Source: Cryobacterium sp. PAMC25264
GTDB taxonomy: Bacteria; Actinomycetota; Actinomycetes; Actinomycetales; Microbacteriaceae
Length of the DNA: 64,000 nucleotides
NCBI RefSeq assembly: GCF_019443325.1
Contig: NZ_CP080383.1
Location: 3,782,001-3,846,000 of the forward strand
Direction of reading: 5' to 3'
Each line of letters begins with the position of its first letter. The first letter of the stretch is position 1. This document shows positions 34,592 to 42,723 of the stretch, piece by piece. The notes under the pieces were generated by a model. The model saw nothing but the letters and a program-made list of their open reading frames with translations, did no database searches and was not told the origin of the DNA. The position numbers were made by a program, and so were the translations under genes.

Positions 34592-35989
34592 ATGACCAAG
34601 TTGCGATTGGCCATAGTCGGTGCGGGCCCCGCCGGCATCTACGCCGCAGATATCCTCCTGAAGGCCGAGCGGAATTTCGATGTCTCCATCGACCTGTTCG
34701 ACCACCTTCCGGCCCCGTATGGGCTCGTGCGCTACGGCGTCGCGCCCGACCACCCCCGCATCAAGGGCATCATCACGGCGCTCCGGGACGTGCTCGACCG
34801 CGGCGATATCCGCCTGTTCGGCAACGTCCGCTACGGCACCGATATCACCCTCGACGACCTCAAGAAGCACTACAACGCGGTCATCTTCGCCACCGGGGCC
34901 GTGCACGACGCCGACCTGGCCATCCCGGGCATCGAGCTCGAGGGCTCCTACGGTGCCGCCCGGTTCGTGAGCTGGTTCGACGGCCACCCCGACGTGCCGC
35001 GCACCTGGCCGCTCGAGGCTAAGTCGGTCGCCGTGATCGGCAACGGCAACGTCGCCCTCGACGTCTCCCGCATCCTCGCCAAGCACGCCGACGACCTGCT
35101 GCCCACCGAGATCCCGGCGAACGTCTACGAGGGCCTCAAGGCGTCCCCGGTCACCGACGTGCACGTGTTCGGCCGCCGCGGCCCCACCTCGGTGAAGTTC
35201 ACCCCGCTGGAGCTGCGCGAACTCGGCGAACTCAACGACGTGGACATCATCGTGCACGACGAGGACTTCGACTACGACGATGCGGCCCGTGCGGCCGTGG
35301 CCAGCAACAAGCAGGTCTTCGTGATCGACAAAGTGCTCAACCAGTGGCGGAACCGCGAGACCGGGAGCGCCTCACGCCGGCTGCACCTGCATTTCTTCGC
35401 CCGCCCGGTGGAGGTGACCGACGACGGCAACGGCCACGTCGGCGGCTTCAAGTACGAGCGCACCGCACCGGATGGCCACGGCGGCGTGGTGGGCACCGGC
35501 GAGATCCGCGAGGTGCCGATCCAGGCCATCTACCGGGCCGTCGGCTACTACGGGTCCTCGCTTCCGGGCATCCCGTTCGACAAGAAGCGCGGCGTGATCC
35601 CCAATCGCGAGGGCCAGGTGCTCTGGAAGGGCGAGCCGGGCTTCGAGTCCAGCACCGCCAGCCAGCAGATGTACGGCGTGTACGCCACCGGCTGGATCAA
35701 GCGTGGGCCGGTGGGCCTGATCGGGCACACCAAGTCCGACGCCATGGAGACCGTGCGGCACCTGATCAACGATGTCGGCAATTGGTGGCGCCCCGAGTCG
35801 CCCTCTGAGGAGAGCATCCTCGAGCTGCTCGACGAGCGCGGCGTGGCGTACACCGACCTCGACGGCTGGCACCGCCTCGACCAGCACGAGCTCGCGCTCG
35901 GCGCCGAACAGGGTCGCGTGCGCGTCAAGGTGGTTCCCCGCCACGAGATGGTCGAGATCTCGCGGGCCCAGGTTCCCGCCGAGCTCTAG
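34592..35989 (+). CDS. Ferredoxin/adrenodoxin-type NADP reductase (FprA-like)
   Basis: A 465-residue flavoprotein. The N-terminal FAD motif is AIVGAGPAGIYAAD (about 7-20), followed by APYGLVRYGVAPDHPRIKGI. The NADPH-binding motif is VAVIGNGNVALDVSRIL (about 148-164), with VFGRRGP, and the C-terminal GWIKRGPVGLIGHTKSDA. This is the adrenodoxin reductase/FprA architecture, moving electrons from NADPH to ferredoxin-type proteins. The ATG at 34592 is 10 bp after the polyprenyl synthase stop, so it is likely in one operon with menG. Confidence 0.92.
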   Translation: MTKLRLAIVGAGPAGIYAADILLKAERNFDVSIDLFDHLPAPYGLVRYGVAPDHPRIKGIITALRDVLDRGDIRLFGNVRYGTDITLDDLKKHYNAVIFATGAVHDADLAIPGIELEGSYGAARFVSWFDGHPDVPRTWPLEAKSVAVIGNGNVALDVSRILAKHADDLLPTEIPANVYEGLKASPVTDVHVFGRRGPTSVKFTPLELRELGELNDVDIIVHDEDFDYDDAARAAVASNKQVFVIDKVLNQWRNRETGSASRRLHLHFFARPVEVTDDGNGHVGGFKYERTAPDGHGGVVGTGEIREVPIQAIYRAVGYYGSSLPGIPFDKKRGVIPNREGQVLWKGEPGFESSTASQQMYGVYATGWIKRGPVGLIGHTKSDAMETVRHLINDVGNWWRPESPSEESILELLDERGVAYTDLDGWHRLDQHELALGAEQGRVRVKVVPRHEMVEISRAQVPAEL

Positions 35990-36011
35990 CCCCGACTCTC
36001 GCTCCTCGCCC

Positions 36012-36074
36012 CCGCGAACTGTGAGTTAAGCCCCAAAAAACGCGAGTTTTCGGGGCTTAGCTCACAGTTCGCGT
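36012..36074. repeat. Palindrome family A, copy 3 (3' of the FprA-like gene)
   Basis: CCGCGAACTGTGAGTTAAGC on the left pairs with GCTTAGCTCACAGTTCGCG on the right; CCCC(A)n and TTTTCGGGG are in the middle. It begins 22 bp after the stop of the reductase gene and ends about 15 bp before the alpha/beta hydrolase start. Confidence 0.93.
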
Positions 36075-36088
36075 TCTAGGGTGGGGGG

Positions 36089-37084
36089 ATGGTGGAACTC
36101 GTGTGGCGGGAGGACCTGCTCGGGGAGCGCTTCCAGCAGGCCACGTTGCCTCTCGGCAGCGACGGCGAGGGCGATGTGGTCGCCACCCTGGTTCGCCACC
36201 GCCCGGCGCCGACCGAACTCGTCTCACCCTTCGCGCCGGCGCACGGTATCGACGTGCTCTACGTGCACGGATGGTCGGACTACTTCTTCCAAACCGGCCT
36301 AGCCGAACACTGGCACCGGGTGGGCGCCCGTTTCTACGCCCTGGACCTGCGCAAGTACGGGCGCAGCCTGCGCGAGCACCAGACCCCTGGGTACGTGGCC
36401 GACCTGGCCACCTACGACGCCGACATCGACGCCGCCCTCACCGCGATGGGCCACGGGGAGAACTCAGAGCGGCCGTCCCGCCGCCGCCTGGTGTTGATGG
36501 GCCACTCCACCGGCGGACTCACGCTGAGCCTGTGGGCGTCCAGACACCCGGGCCGGGCCCACGCGCTCGTGCTGAACAGCCCGTGGCTGGAGTTTCAGGC
36601 CGGCGGTGTGGGTCGGGCCTTCATTGCGCCCCTTGTGCAGCTGGGCGCCCGCGTGCAGCCGCTGGGTACTCTTCCTCAAGTGGACCTGGGCTTCTACAGC
36701 CGTTCGGTCTCGGCCGAGTTCGACGGCGAATGGTCCTACGAATCGCGCTGGCGCCCGCCGCGTGGCTTCCCGCCGCCCAGGGCCTGGCTGAATGCGGTGC
36801 TCGAGGGACACGCAGCCGTGGCGGCCGGACTGGGCATCGAGGTGCCCATCCTCACCCTGCTTTCGGCGCGGTCCACGATCCTGCCGCGCTGGAGCGATCA
36901 GATGCGGCACAGCGACAGCGTCCTGGTGGTGAACGACATCGCCAGGGCCGCCGTACGGCTGGGCTCGACGGTGACGGTGGCGCGCATCGAGGGCGCCCTG
37001 CACGACGTCGTTCTCTCGGCTCCGGCTCCCCGGGCGGCGGCGTATGCGGCGCTCACCCGGTGGCTGCGCGCCTACGCCTCCTAA
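36089..37084 (+). CDS. Alpha/beta hydrolase (serine aminopeptidase/lysophospholipase type)
   Basis: A 331-residue alpha/beta hydrolase. The nucleophile elbow is MGHSTGG with Ser140; the oxyanion part is VLYVHGWSDYFFQTG; the C-terminal ALHDVVLSAP supplies the His. ALDLRKYGRSLREHQTPGY matches the Hydrolase_4/monoacylglycerol-lipase-like group. The substrate is unknown. It lies between two family A palindromes (36012 and 37089), so it is likely a separate transcript bounded by them. Confidence 0.88.
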   Translation: MVELVWREDLLGERFQQATLPLGSDGEGDVVATLVRHRPAPTELVSPFAPAHGIDVLYVHGWSDYFFQTGLAEHWHRVGARFYALDLRKYGRSLREHQTPGYVADLATYDADIDAALTAMGHGENSERPSRRRLVLMGHSTGGLTLSLWASRHPGRAHALVLNSPWLEFQAGGVGRAFIAPLVQLGARVQPLGTLPQVDLGFYSRSVSAEFDGEWSYESRWRPPRGFPPPRAWLNAVLEGHAAVAAGLGIEVPILTLLSARSTILPRWSDQMRHSDSVLVVNDIARAAVRLGSTVTVARIEGALHDVVLSAPAPRAAAYAALTRWLRAYAS

Positions 37085-37088
37085 CCAT

Positions 37089-37150
37089 CCGCGAACTGTG
37101 AGTTAAGCCCCTAAAAACGCGAGATTCTGGGCTTATCTCACAGTTCGCGA
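37089..37150. repeat. Palindrome family A, copy 4 (alpha/beta hydrolase / yajQ)
   Basis: CCGCGAACTGTGAGTTAAGC and its partner on the right (GCTTATCTCACAGTTCGCGA) form the arms. It starts 4 bp after the hydrolase stop and ends 7 bp before the stop of the convergent yajQ-like gene, a bidirectional-terminator position. It is the most diverged copy. Confidence 0.92.
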
Positions 37151-37157
37151 GAGGGGG

Positions 37158-37646
37158 TTAGCGGAAATTGACGAACTGGAGGGCCACGTCGAGGTCCTTG
37201 CCTTTGAGGAGGGCCATTGTGGACTGCAGGTCGTCGCGGCTCTTCGAGGAAACCCGCAGCTCGTCGCCCTGGATCTGACTCTTGACACCCTTGGGTCCCT
37301 CGTCGCGGATGATCTTGTTGATCTTCTTCGCGTTCTCCTGGTCGATGCCGGCCTTCATGCTGGCCTCGATGCGGTACTCCTTGCCCGACGCGTATGGCTC
37401 GCCGGCGTCGAGGCTGCGCAGCGAGATGCCGCGCTTGATCAGCTTCGACTCGAACACCTCGAGGATCGCCTTGACGCGCTCCTCGGTGTTTGCCTTCATG
37501 AGCACCTTCTCGCCGCTCATCTCGATGGATGCGCCCACGTTCTTGAAGTCGTAGCGCTGAGCCACCTCTTTGTGAGCCTGGTTGAGCGCGTTGTCGACCT
37601 CCATGGGGTCGACCTTGCTGACGATGTCGAACGTTGAATCTGCCAT
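37158..37646 (-). CDS. YajQ-family nucleotide-binding protein
   Basis: A 162-residue protein (from the ATG at 37646; an ATG three codons upstream is also possible). It starts [20 protein letters not shown], with [26 protein letters not shown] and the C-terminal [20 protein letters not shown] and [10 protein letters not shown]. YajQ proteins bind c-di-GMP or other nucleotides and RNA in several bacteria; the function in Actinobacteria is uncertain. MADS is the usual family N-terminus. Confidence 0.93.
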   Translation of the reverse strand: MADSTFDIVSKVDPMEVDNALNQAHKEVAQRYDFKNVGASIEMSGEKVLMKANTEERVKAILEVFESKLIKRGISLRSLDAGEPYASGKEYRIEASMKAGIDQENAKKINKIIRDEGPKGVKSQIQGDELRVSSKSRDDLQSTMALLKGKDLDVALQFVNFR

Positions 37647-37701
37647 GGGAGCCATGTTACCGAGAAGGGCCGGATGCTGCCCGTTCCCGCCGCGCTCCCG
37701 C

Positions 37702-38718
37702 TCAGCCGCCGGGGCGGGCGGTGCTCGAACGCACGATCAACTCGAACGGCATCGGAGTGTTCAACGCCGCCTGATCGTGCTGGCCCGGGTGCAACTGGTC
37801 CATCAGGATCTCCACGGCCTTGGCGCCCTGGCCCTGGGGGAATTGCGCGATGGTGCTCAGGCCGAAGAAGTCCGCCAGCTCGTGGTCGTCGATGCCGATC
37901 ACCGAGACGTCCCGTGGCACCACCAGGCCCAGGTCGCGGGCGGCCAGGATGCTGCCGATCGCCATCTCGTCGGAGGCCGCGAAGATCGCCGTTGGGCGGT
38001 CGTGCGGGCTGCCGAGCAGCTGTTTGGCGGCCTGGTAGCCGCCGCGGATGGTGAAGTCGGCCGGCTGGAAGAGCTCGGCGGACAGCCCGATCCCGGCGTT
38101 CTCCAGGGCCGCCTCGTAGCCGAAGCGCCGGTTCGTGGGCAGGTGGAAGTCCAGGTCGAAGTCCTTGTTGCCGCCGATGTGGGCGATGCGGGTGTGGCCG
38201 AGCGCGAGCAGGTGCTCTGTGGCGAGCCTGGCCACCGCTACATCGTCGATCGTGAGGGTGCGCACACCGGAGATCGGGCCGCCCACGCCCACCAGCGGCT
38301 TGCCCAGGGCGTGCAGCCTGGCCACCTCGCTCTCGGTGAGTTCGAGGGAGATCGCGATGACGGCATCCACTCGCTGGCGCAACAGGAAGTGCTCGAACAC
38401 GCTGCGTCGTTCGTCCCCGCCGCCGGTGAGGTTGTAGAGGGTGAGGTCGTAGCCGTTCTGCAGCAACGCCTTCTGGGCGCCCTCGACGACGCTGGAGAAG
38501 AACCAGCGGTTGAGGAACGGTACGACGACGCCGATGTTCTTCATCCGACCCGACGCCAGGCTCGACGCGTTGGACGAGACCACATAACCCAGCTCGAGAG
38601 CGGCGGCCTTGACCTTCAACCGGGTGGCCGGAGAAACGTGGCCGTTGCCGCTCAGGGCGCGCGAAACCGTGGCGGTGGAGACGCCCGCGCGGCGGGCGAC
38701 CTCGTCGATGCCGACCAT
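37702..38718 (-). CDS. LacI-family transcriptional regulator
   Basis: A 338-residue regulator with an N-terminal [23 protein letters not shown] and hinge [14 protein letters not shown], followed by a sugar-binding-protein-like effector domain (about 60-335). No sugar transport gene is adjacent; the nearest is the alpha-glucoside locus from 42724, whose two operators (44422, 44517) have no regulator beside them. This protein is therefore a candidate regulator of that locus, by inference only. The ATG at 38718 is divergent from tRNA-Tyr. Confidence 0.9.
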   Translation of the reverse strand: MVGIDEVARRAGVSTATVSRALSGNGHVSPATRLKVKAAALELGYVVSSNASSLASGRMKNIGVVVPFLNRWFFSSVVEGAQKALLQNGYDLTLYNLTGGGDERRSVFEHFLLRQRVDAVIAISLELTESEVARLHALGKPLVGVGGPISGVRTLTIDDVAVARLATEHLLALGHTRIAHIGGNKDFDLDFHLPTNRRFGYEAALENAGIGLSAELFQPADFTIRGGYQAAKQLLGSPHDRPTAIFAASDEMAIGSILAARDLGLVVPRDVSVIGIDDHELADFFGLSTIAQFPQGQGAKAVEILMDQLHPGQHDQAALNTPMPFELIVRSSTARPGG

Positions 38719-38875
38719 TCGGGTTCCTTACCGACGTGCAAGAAGGGGTATTAGGTGATCATATCCACCGCCCGGGCGGCGGGTCGCCCACCCTGATTTC
38801 GCACTTGGGCCCTCTGGCTTGTATTCTGTCTGAGCGTCTCCGGTCACGTGGTCACATATGGTCGGGTATGCACTG

Positions 38876-38957
38876 GCGAGTTACCCAAGCGGCCAAAGGG
38901 ATCTGACTGTAAATCAGACGGCGTAGCCTTCGTGAGTTCGAATCTCGCACTCGCCAC
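38876..38957 (+). tRNA. tRNA-Tyr (anticodon GTA)
   Basis: Acceptor stem GGCGAGT (38876-38882) pairs with ACTCGCC (38950-38956), discriminator A. The anticodon stem TCTGA/TCAGA encloses loop CTGTAAA with anticodon GTA at 38910-38912. A long variable arm (class II tRNA) is present, then T-arm GAGTTCGAATCTC. The CCA end is not encoded. Confidence 0.98.
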
Positions 38958-38985
38958 AGCAAGAACTGCACAAACACAGCACAAC

Positions 38986-39013
38986 GAACGCGCCGGACCT
39001 CCGGCGCGTTCGT
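38986..39013 (+). terminator. Hairpin after tRNA-Tyr
   Basis: CGAACGCGCCGGA (38986-38998) is complementary to TCCGGCGCGTTCG (39001-39013). It lies 28 bp after the tRNA. The T-tract is absent, but the stem is very stable. Confidence 0.7.
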
Positions 39014-39078
39014 GCGTTAACCCGCCGGATGCCCAGCCGCCCTGTCGGCGTCTGGTGCCCGTGGCGTACCGTGGGCGG

Positions 39079-39912
39079 ATGACCACTGCAGCCACCGCCG
39101 AACTGCTCGCCCTCGCCCAGGAGACCGCCACGGTCGCCGGGGAGCTGGCGCGCCTCCGCCGCGCCGAGGGCGTGGAGATCGCCGCATCCAAGTCGTCCCC
39201 GGAGGACGTGGTGACCCTGGCCGACCGCGAGACCGAGGCCCTGATCCGCGGGCTGCTGTCGGATGCGCGCCCCGACGACGGCTTCTACGGGGAGGAGTCC
39301 ACCGCCACCGCTGGCACCTCGGGCCTCACCTGGGTCGTCGACCCTATCGACGGCACCGTCAACTACCTCTACGGCATCCCGTTCTATGGTGTGAGTATCG
39401 CCGTGGTCGAGGGCGACGCCGACCCGGCCACCTGGACCGCCCTGGCCGGCGCGGTGCGCAACCCCGCCATCGACGAGCTGTTCTCGGCGCGCGCCGGCCA
39501 CGGTGCTCACCTCAACGGACGCCGCCTCCAGGTGGCCAGCGGAGTGCCACTGTCGCTGGCCCTGTTCGGAACAGGCTTCTCCTACGACTCGGCCCGACGC
39601 ACCCGCCAGGCGCGGGTTCTGCAGGGCCTCATCCACGAGGTGCGCGACGTGCGCCGGATGGGCGCCGCCTCCCTCGATCTGTGCGGGGTGGCGGCCGGCC
39701 GGCTCGACCTCTATTACGAGCGCGGGCTGAAGCCATGGGACCACGCCGCCGGCGCTCTCGTCGCCGCAGAGGCCGGCGCCCGGGTCGGTGCGTTCGGTGA
39801 CGACCGTGAAGGCCAGAGCCTTCTCATCGCGGCCTCCCCGGACCTCTACCGCACGGCCGAACCGCTGCTGACGAAACTTTTCCAGGAATTTATGGCCGAC
39901 GACGACATATGA
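39079..39912 (+). CDS. Inositol monophosphatase-family enzyme
   Basis: A 277-residue Mg2+-dependent phosphatase. Metal ligands are in FYGEES (Glu), WVVDPIDGTVNYLYG (DPIDGT motif) and the C-terminal LKPWDHAAGALVAAEAGA (WDxAAG motif). The family includes inositol-1-phosphatase and histidinol-phosphatase (HisN); the substrate cannot be separated from sequence alone. The ATG at 39079 starts just after the tRNA-Tyr terminator. A terminator (40005-40028) lies downstream. Confidence 0.88.
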   Translation: MTTAATAELLALAQETATVAGELARLRRAEGVEIAASKSSPEDVVTLADRETEALIRGLLSDARPDDGFYGEESTATAGTSGLTWVVDPIDGTVNYLYGIPFYGVSIAVVEGDADPATWTALAGAVRNPAIDELFSARAGHGAHLNGRRLQVASGVPLSLALFGTGFSYDSARRTRQARVLQGLIHEVRDVRRMGAASLDLCGVAAGRLDLYYERGLKPWDHAAGALVAAEAGARVGAFGDDREGQSLLIAASPDLYRTAEPLLTKLFQEFMADDDI

Positions 39913-40004
39913 GGATTCCCCGGCGGCGCCACCGGCGCGTCCCTTGCGCTGCCGGGTCACACGCCGGTTCTCGTCCCGCGATCGACGCGGCCCGGGTCGG
40001 CCCG

Positions 40005-40028
40005 ACGGGGTGCGCCCCACCCCGTTTT
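40005..40028 (+). terminator. Rho-independent terminator after the inositol phosphatase-like gene
   Basis: ACGGGGTG (40005-40012) pairs with CACCCCGT (40018-40025), loop CGCCC, followed by a T run. It is about 90 bp after the stop. Between it and the M23 gene, 40060-40130 is AT-richer than the surroundings and has a GCTAGCC/GGCTAG inverted repeat around 40074-40105; this is the likely promoter region of the peptidase gene. Confidence 0.75.
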
Positions 40029-40156
40029 CGGGTGTGATTCGCCGTCGCGAAATGGAATTTTCGCGGCTCGCAAGCTAGCCTTTATCTATTCGTTACTTTG
40101 GCTAGAGCCAAATCACCCGCTTTTTCCCTGTCCTTACGCGCTGAAAGTTCCCGCCC

Positions 40157-41470
40157 TTGTCACGTCACTCCCCGTTTTCGGATGCCTCCGCACCCGACTC
40201 GAGTGACCCCTCACAAGACGACGAATTGTCGCCGTTTCCGGCTCTGTCGAACACCCCGCAGCCGGTACTGACCCGCCGCGAACAGCGCGAACTCGAGCGC
40301 CGGCTCGTCGAAGACGCCGCCCCCGCACAGGATGCCCCGGCCGCAGGCCACCATTCCCCCGACTTTGTTGCCGCCCCCGCCGTCGAGCTCACGCCCGAGG
40401 CGCTTCTCGTCGTGGACACCGAGCTGGACGAGCCGCATGTCGAGTCCGTCGCCGTGCGCGAATCGAATCTCGCCCTCCCCGCGGAGCCGGCCTACGAGCA
40501 GCTCCCCACCGACGTGTCGCCGAACACCACGACGACCTCGATCCCGCTGCCCTCCCGCGCGGCCCTGCGCGCCCAACTGCGCGCCGCGCAGGCGACGGAT
40601 GAGGCCACGCCCGCCGTCACCGCCGCTCCGGCCGCACAGGCCCCCCAGGACTCACCCGAGGCCGAGCGGGTGCTGCCCGAGTTCGTGCCGCGCACGCGTG
40701 CGCTGCCGGCCCCGGCTAAGCGCACTCCGGTGTCCACGCGTTCCGGGCACCACCGCATGCGCATGCTCGCCGCCCGCAGCGGATCGATCGTCGCCATGAC
40801 GTTCGTGGCGCTGATGGCCGTGGCCACCTCGATCCCCGCTGACGCCCTGCTGTCCTCCAGCGATGTGCAGGCCGCGGCGCACCAGGCGCAGAAGCCCGCC
40901 GATGGCGGCCCTGCCCAGGTCATCAACCTTGCCAGCGGTACGGACACCATCACGGTGGAGCAGGACAGCTTCGAATCCAAGTCCATCGCCGAGGTGGCTG
41001 CGGCCAGCGGCATCCGCCTCGAGGCTGACTTCACCAACAACCCGAACGGCACCATCCAGTGGCCGTTCGCGGTCGGTGTGCACGTCGGCGACCAGTTCGG
41101 CTACCGCAACTGCGCCGGCTGCTCGGTCAACCACGGCGGCCAGGACTTCAACCCCGGCCTCGGGGCTCCCATCCAGTCGATCGCCGACGGCGTCGTCAGC
41201 TACGCCGAAGACGGCGAAGGCAGCCTCGGCGTGCACATGGTCATCGACCACATGATCAACGGCGAACTGGTGTCCAGCGTCTACGCGCACATGATCCACG
41301 GGTCGATGCTGTTGAAGGCCGGCGACGTCGTGAAGGTCGGCCAGGTCATCGGCCAGGTTGGCTCCACGGGCATGTCGACCGGCCCGCACCTGCACTTCGA
41401 GATCCGCCTCGGCGGCCTCAACGGCACCAAGGTGGACCCGCTGGTCTGGCTCCGCGCCAACACCAACTAG
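40157..41470 (+). CDS. M23-family metallopeptidase, membrane-anchored
   Basis: A 437-residue protein. A long hydrophilic, Pro/Ala/Glu-rich cytoplasmic N-terminal part precedes one TM segment near residues 215-235 (IVAMTFVALMAVATSIPADA) and an extracellular C-terminal LytM domain. Zinc ligands are the His and Asp of NHGGQDFNPG and the His of GPHLHFEIRLGG, with AHMIHGSMLLKAGDVV between. It probably cleaves or remodels peptidoglycan. The start appears to be TTG at 40157; the true start is not certain. The next gene on the other strand is the alarmone synthetase. Confidence 0.85.
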   Translation: MSRHSPFSDASAPDSSDPSQDDELSPFPALSNTPQPVLTRREQRELERRLVEDAAPAQDAPAAGHHSPDFVAAPAVELTPEALLVVDTELDEPHVESVAVRESNLALPAEPAYEQLPTDVSPNTTTTSIPLPSRAALRAQLRAAQATDEATPAVTAAPAAQAPQDSPEAERVLPEFVPRTRALPAPAKRTPVSTRSGHHRMRMLAARSGSIVAMTFVALMAVATSIPADALLSSSDVQAAAHQAQKPADGGPAQVINLASGTDTITVEQDSFESKSIAEVAAASGIRLEADFTNNPNGTIQWPFAVGVHVGDQFGYRNCAGCSVNHGGQDFNPGLGAPIQSIADGVVSYAEDGEGSLGVHMVIDHMINGELVSSVYAHMIHGSMLLKAGDVVKVGQVIGQVGSTGMSTGPHLHFEIRLGGLNGTKVDPLVWLRANTN

Positions 41471-41521
41471 GCCACCGCCAGCAGCCCAGCCCGCGGCCTC
41501 TGCGCGCGGCGCTCCCACACG

Positions 41522-41766
41522 GTGGTTGAGCTTGTCGAAACCTGGTGAGCCGCCCTGGGGATGCCGCGCTGGGTCTCGACAGGCTCGACCGGCGAGAGGG
41601 GCGGCTTCAGAGGTCGGCCTGCGGGGTCTCGACGGGCTCGACCGGCGAGAGGGGCGGCTGCAGGAGGAGGCCGCCGGGGCCTCGACGGGCTCGACCGGCG
41701 AGAGGGGCGGCTGCAGGAGGAGGCCGCCGGGGCCTCGACAGGCTCGACCGACGAGAGGGGCGGCTC
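41522..41766. repeat. GTCGAG repeat array: four 53-bp tandem units plus an outlying core
   Basis: The units start at CTCGAC 41575, 41628, 41681 and 41734, so the period is exactly 53 bp. The unit reads CTCGACGGGCTCGACCGGCG followed by AGAGGGGCGGCTGCAGGAGG and AGGCCGCCGGGGC; units 2-3 differ at few positions. A single GGTTGAGCTTGTCGAAACC core lies upstream at 41523-41541. The last unit ends at the stop codon of the alarmone synthetase gene. No spacers vary as in CRISPR. Confidence 0.93.
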
Positions 41767-42553
41767 AGACGGCCTTGGCCAGGAAAGCCTCCAGCAGCGA
41801 GCGGGGCAGCGGGAACGGCATGCCGTCGGCTCCGTTCGGCGTGGACTGCAGCTCGCGCTGCGCCACGGGCTCGCCGCCGGTGCCCAGCGACACCACCTGG
41901 TCGTGCAGGCGCTCCATGTCCACGTCCAGCCGGTGCGCCACATCCGCGGCCTGTTTGAGCTCGCCCACGAGGGCGGCCGGCACGGCCCCGTCGTACTTGT
42001 AGAAGATCTTGTGTTCCAGGCTGGCCCAGAAGTCCATCGCCACGGTGCGGATCTGCACCTCGACGGTCACGGGCTGCACCCGGTCGGACATGAACACCGG
42101 GATCGCCACGATCAGGTGCAGGCTCTTGTAGCCGTTCGGCTTCGGGTCCTTGATGTAGTCCTTGACCTGCAGCACGGTGATGTCCTGCTGGCTTGTCAGC
42201 ATCTCCAGCACCCGATAGGTGTCTGAGATGAAGCTGCAGGTGATGCGGATGCCCGCGATGTCTTGGATGTTCTCCCGAATGCCCTCGAGGTGCAGGGGGT
42301 AGCCCTTGCGGGTGGCCTTCTTGAGGATGCCCTCTGGTGACTTCAGTCGGTGGCTGACGTGCTCGATCGGGCTGTAGTCATGGATCGCACTGAACTCTTC
42401 CTTGAGGATGTTGACCTTGGTCATCATCTCGTCGGTCGCGAACTTGTACGACATCATGAAGCGCGTCAGCTCGGTCCGGAGTGCTCGGAGGTCGGTCGGC
42501 CATTCGGCGTCCAGGTCCGTCACGAGTTCTCCCTCATCCACCAACGCCGTCAT
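41765..42553 (-). CDS. Small alarmone synthetase (RelA/SpoT-domain GTP pyrophosphokinase)
   Basis: A 262-residue protein with only a (p)ppGpp synthetase domain: RLKSPEGILKKATRKG, IQDIAGIRITCSF, DYIKDPKPNGYKSLHLIVAI (GYKSLH, substrate loop) and VEVQIRTVAMDFWASLEHKI (EVQIRT). There is no HD hydrolase, TGS or ACT domain. It makes (p)ppGpp from ATP and GDP/GTP. The ATG at 42553 is the likely start; a GTG six codons upstream is an alternative. The stop codon directly follows the last unit of the 53-bp array. Confidence 0.93.
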   Translation of the reverse strand: MTALVDEGELVTDLDAEWPTDLRALRTELTRFMMSYKFATDEMMTKVNILKEEFSAIHDYSPIEHVSHRLKSPEGILKKATRKGYPLHLEGIRENIQDIAGIRITCSFISDTYRVLEMLTSQQDITVLQVKDYIKDPKPNGYKSLHLIVAIPVFMSDRVQPVTVEVQIRTVAMDFWASLEHKIFYKYDGAVPAALVGELKQAADVAHRLDVDMERLHDQVVSLGTGGEPVAQRELQSTPNGADGMPFPLPRSLLEAFLAKAV

Positions 42554-42723
42554 CCACCGTGTTGCGATCACACGGTGCGGCTCTCCAACGATGCCGCGCG
42601 CACAGAGCGGCGACCACCCCAGTCTGGCATCCCGCACATCGACACTCGCTGGGAGCAGGATGTGTGCGCTCGATGCGAAGGCGTTGTGCGGGATGCGGGG
42701 CGGTCGCCGCCGTGCGGCCGGGA

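Noticed and set aside
39913..40156. c-di-AMP (ydaO/yuaA) riboswitch upstream of the M23 peptidase
   Set aside because: Such riboswitches often precede cell-wall hydrolases in Actinobacteria, but I could not find the conserved core; only a terminator and an AT-richer promoter-like stretch were seen.
41575..41766. CRISPR array
   Set aside because: The 53-bp units are contiguous with no unique spacers, and no cas genes are in the window.
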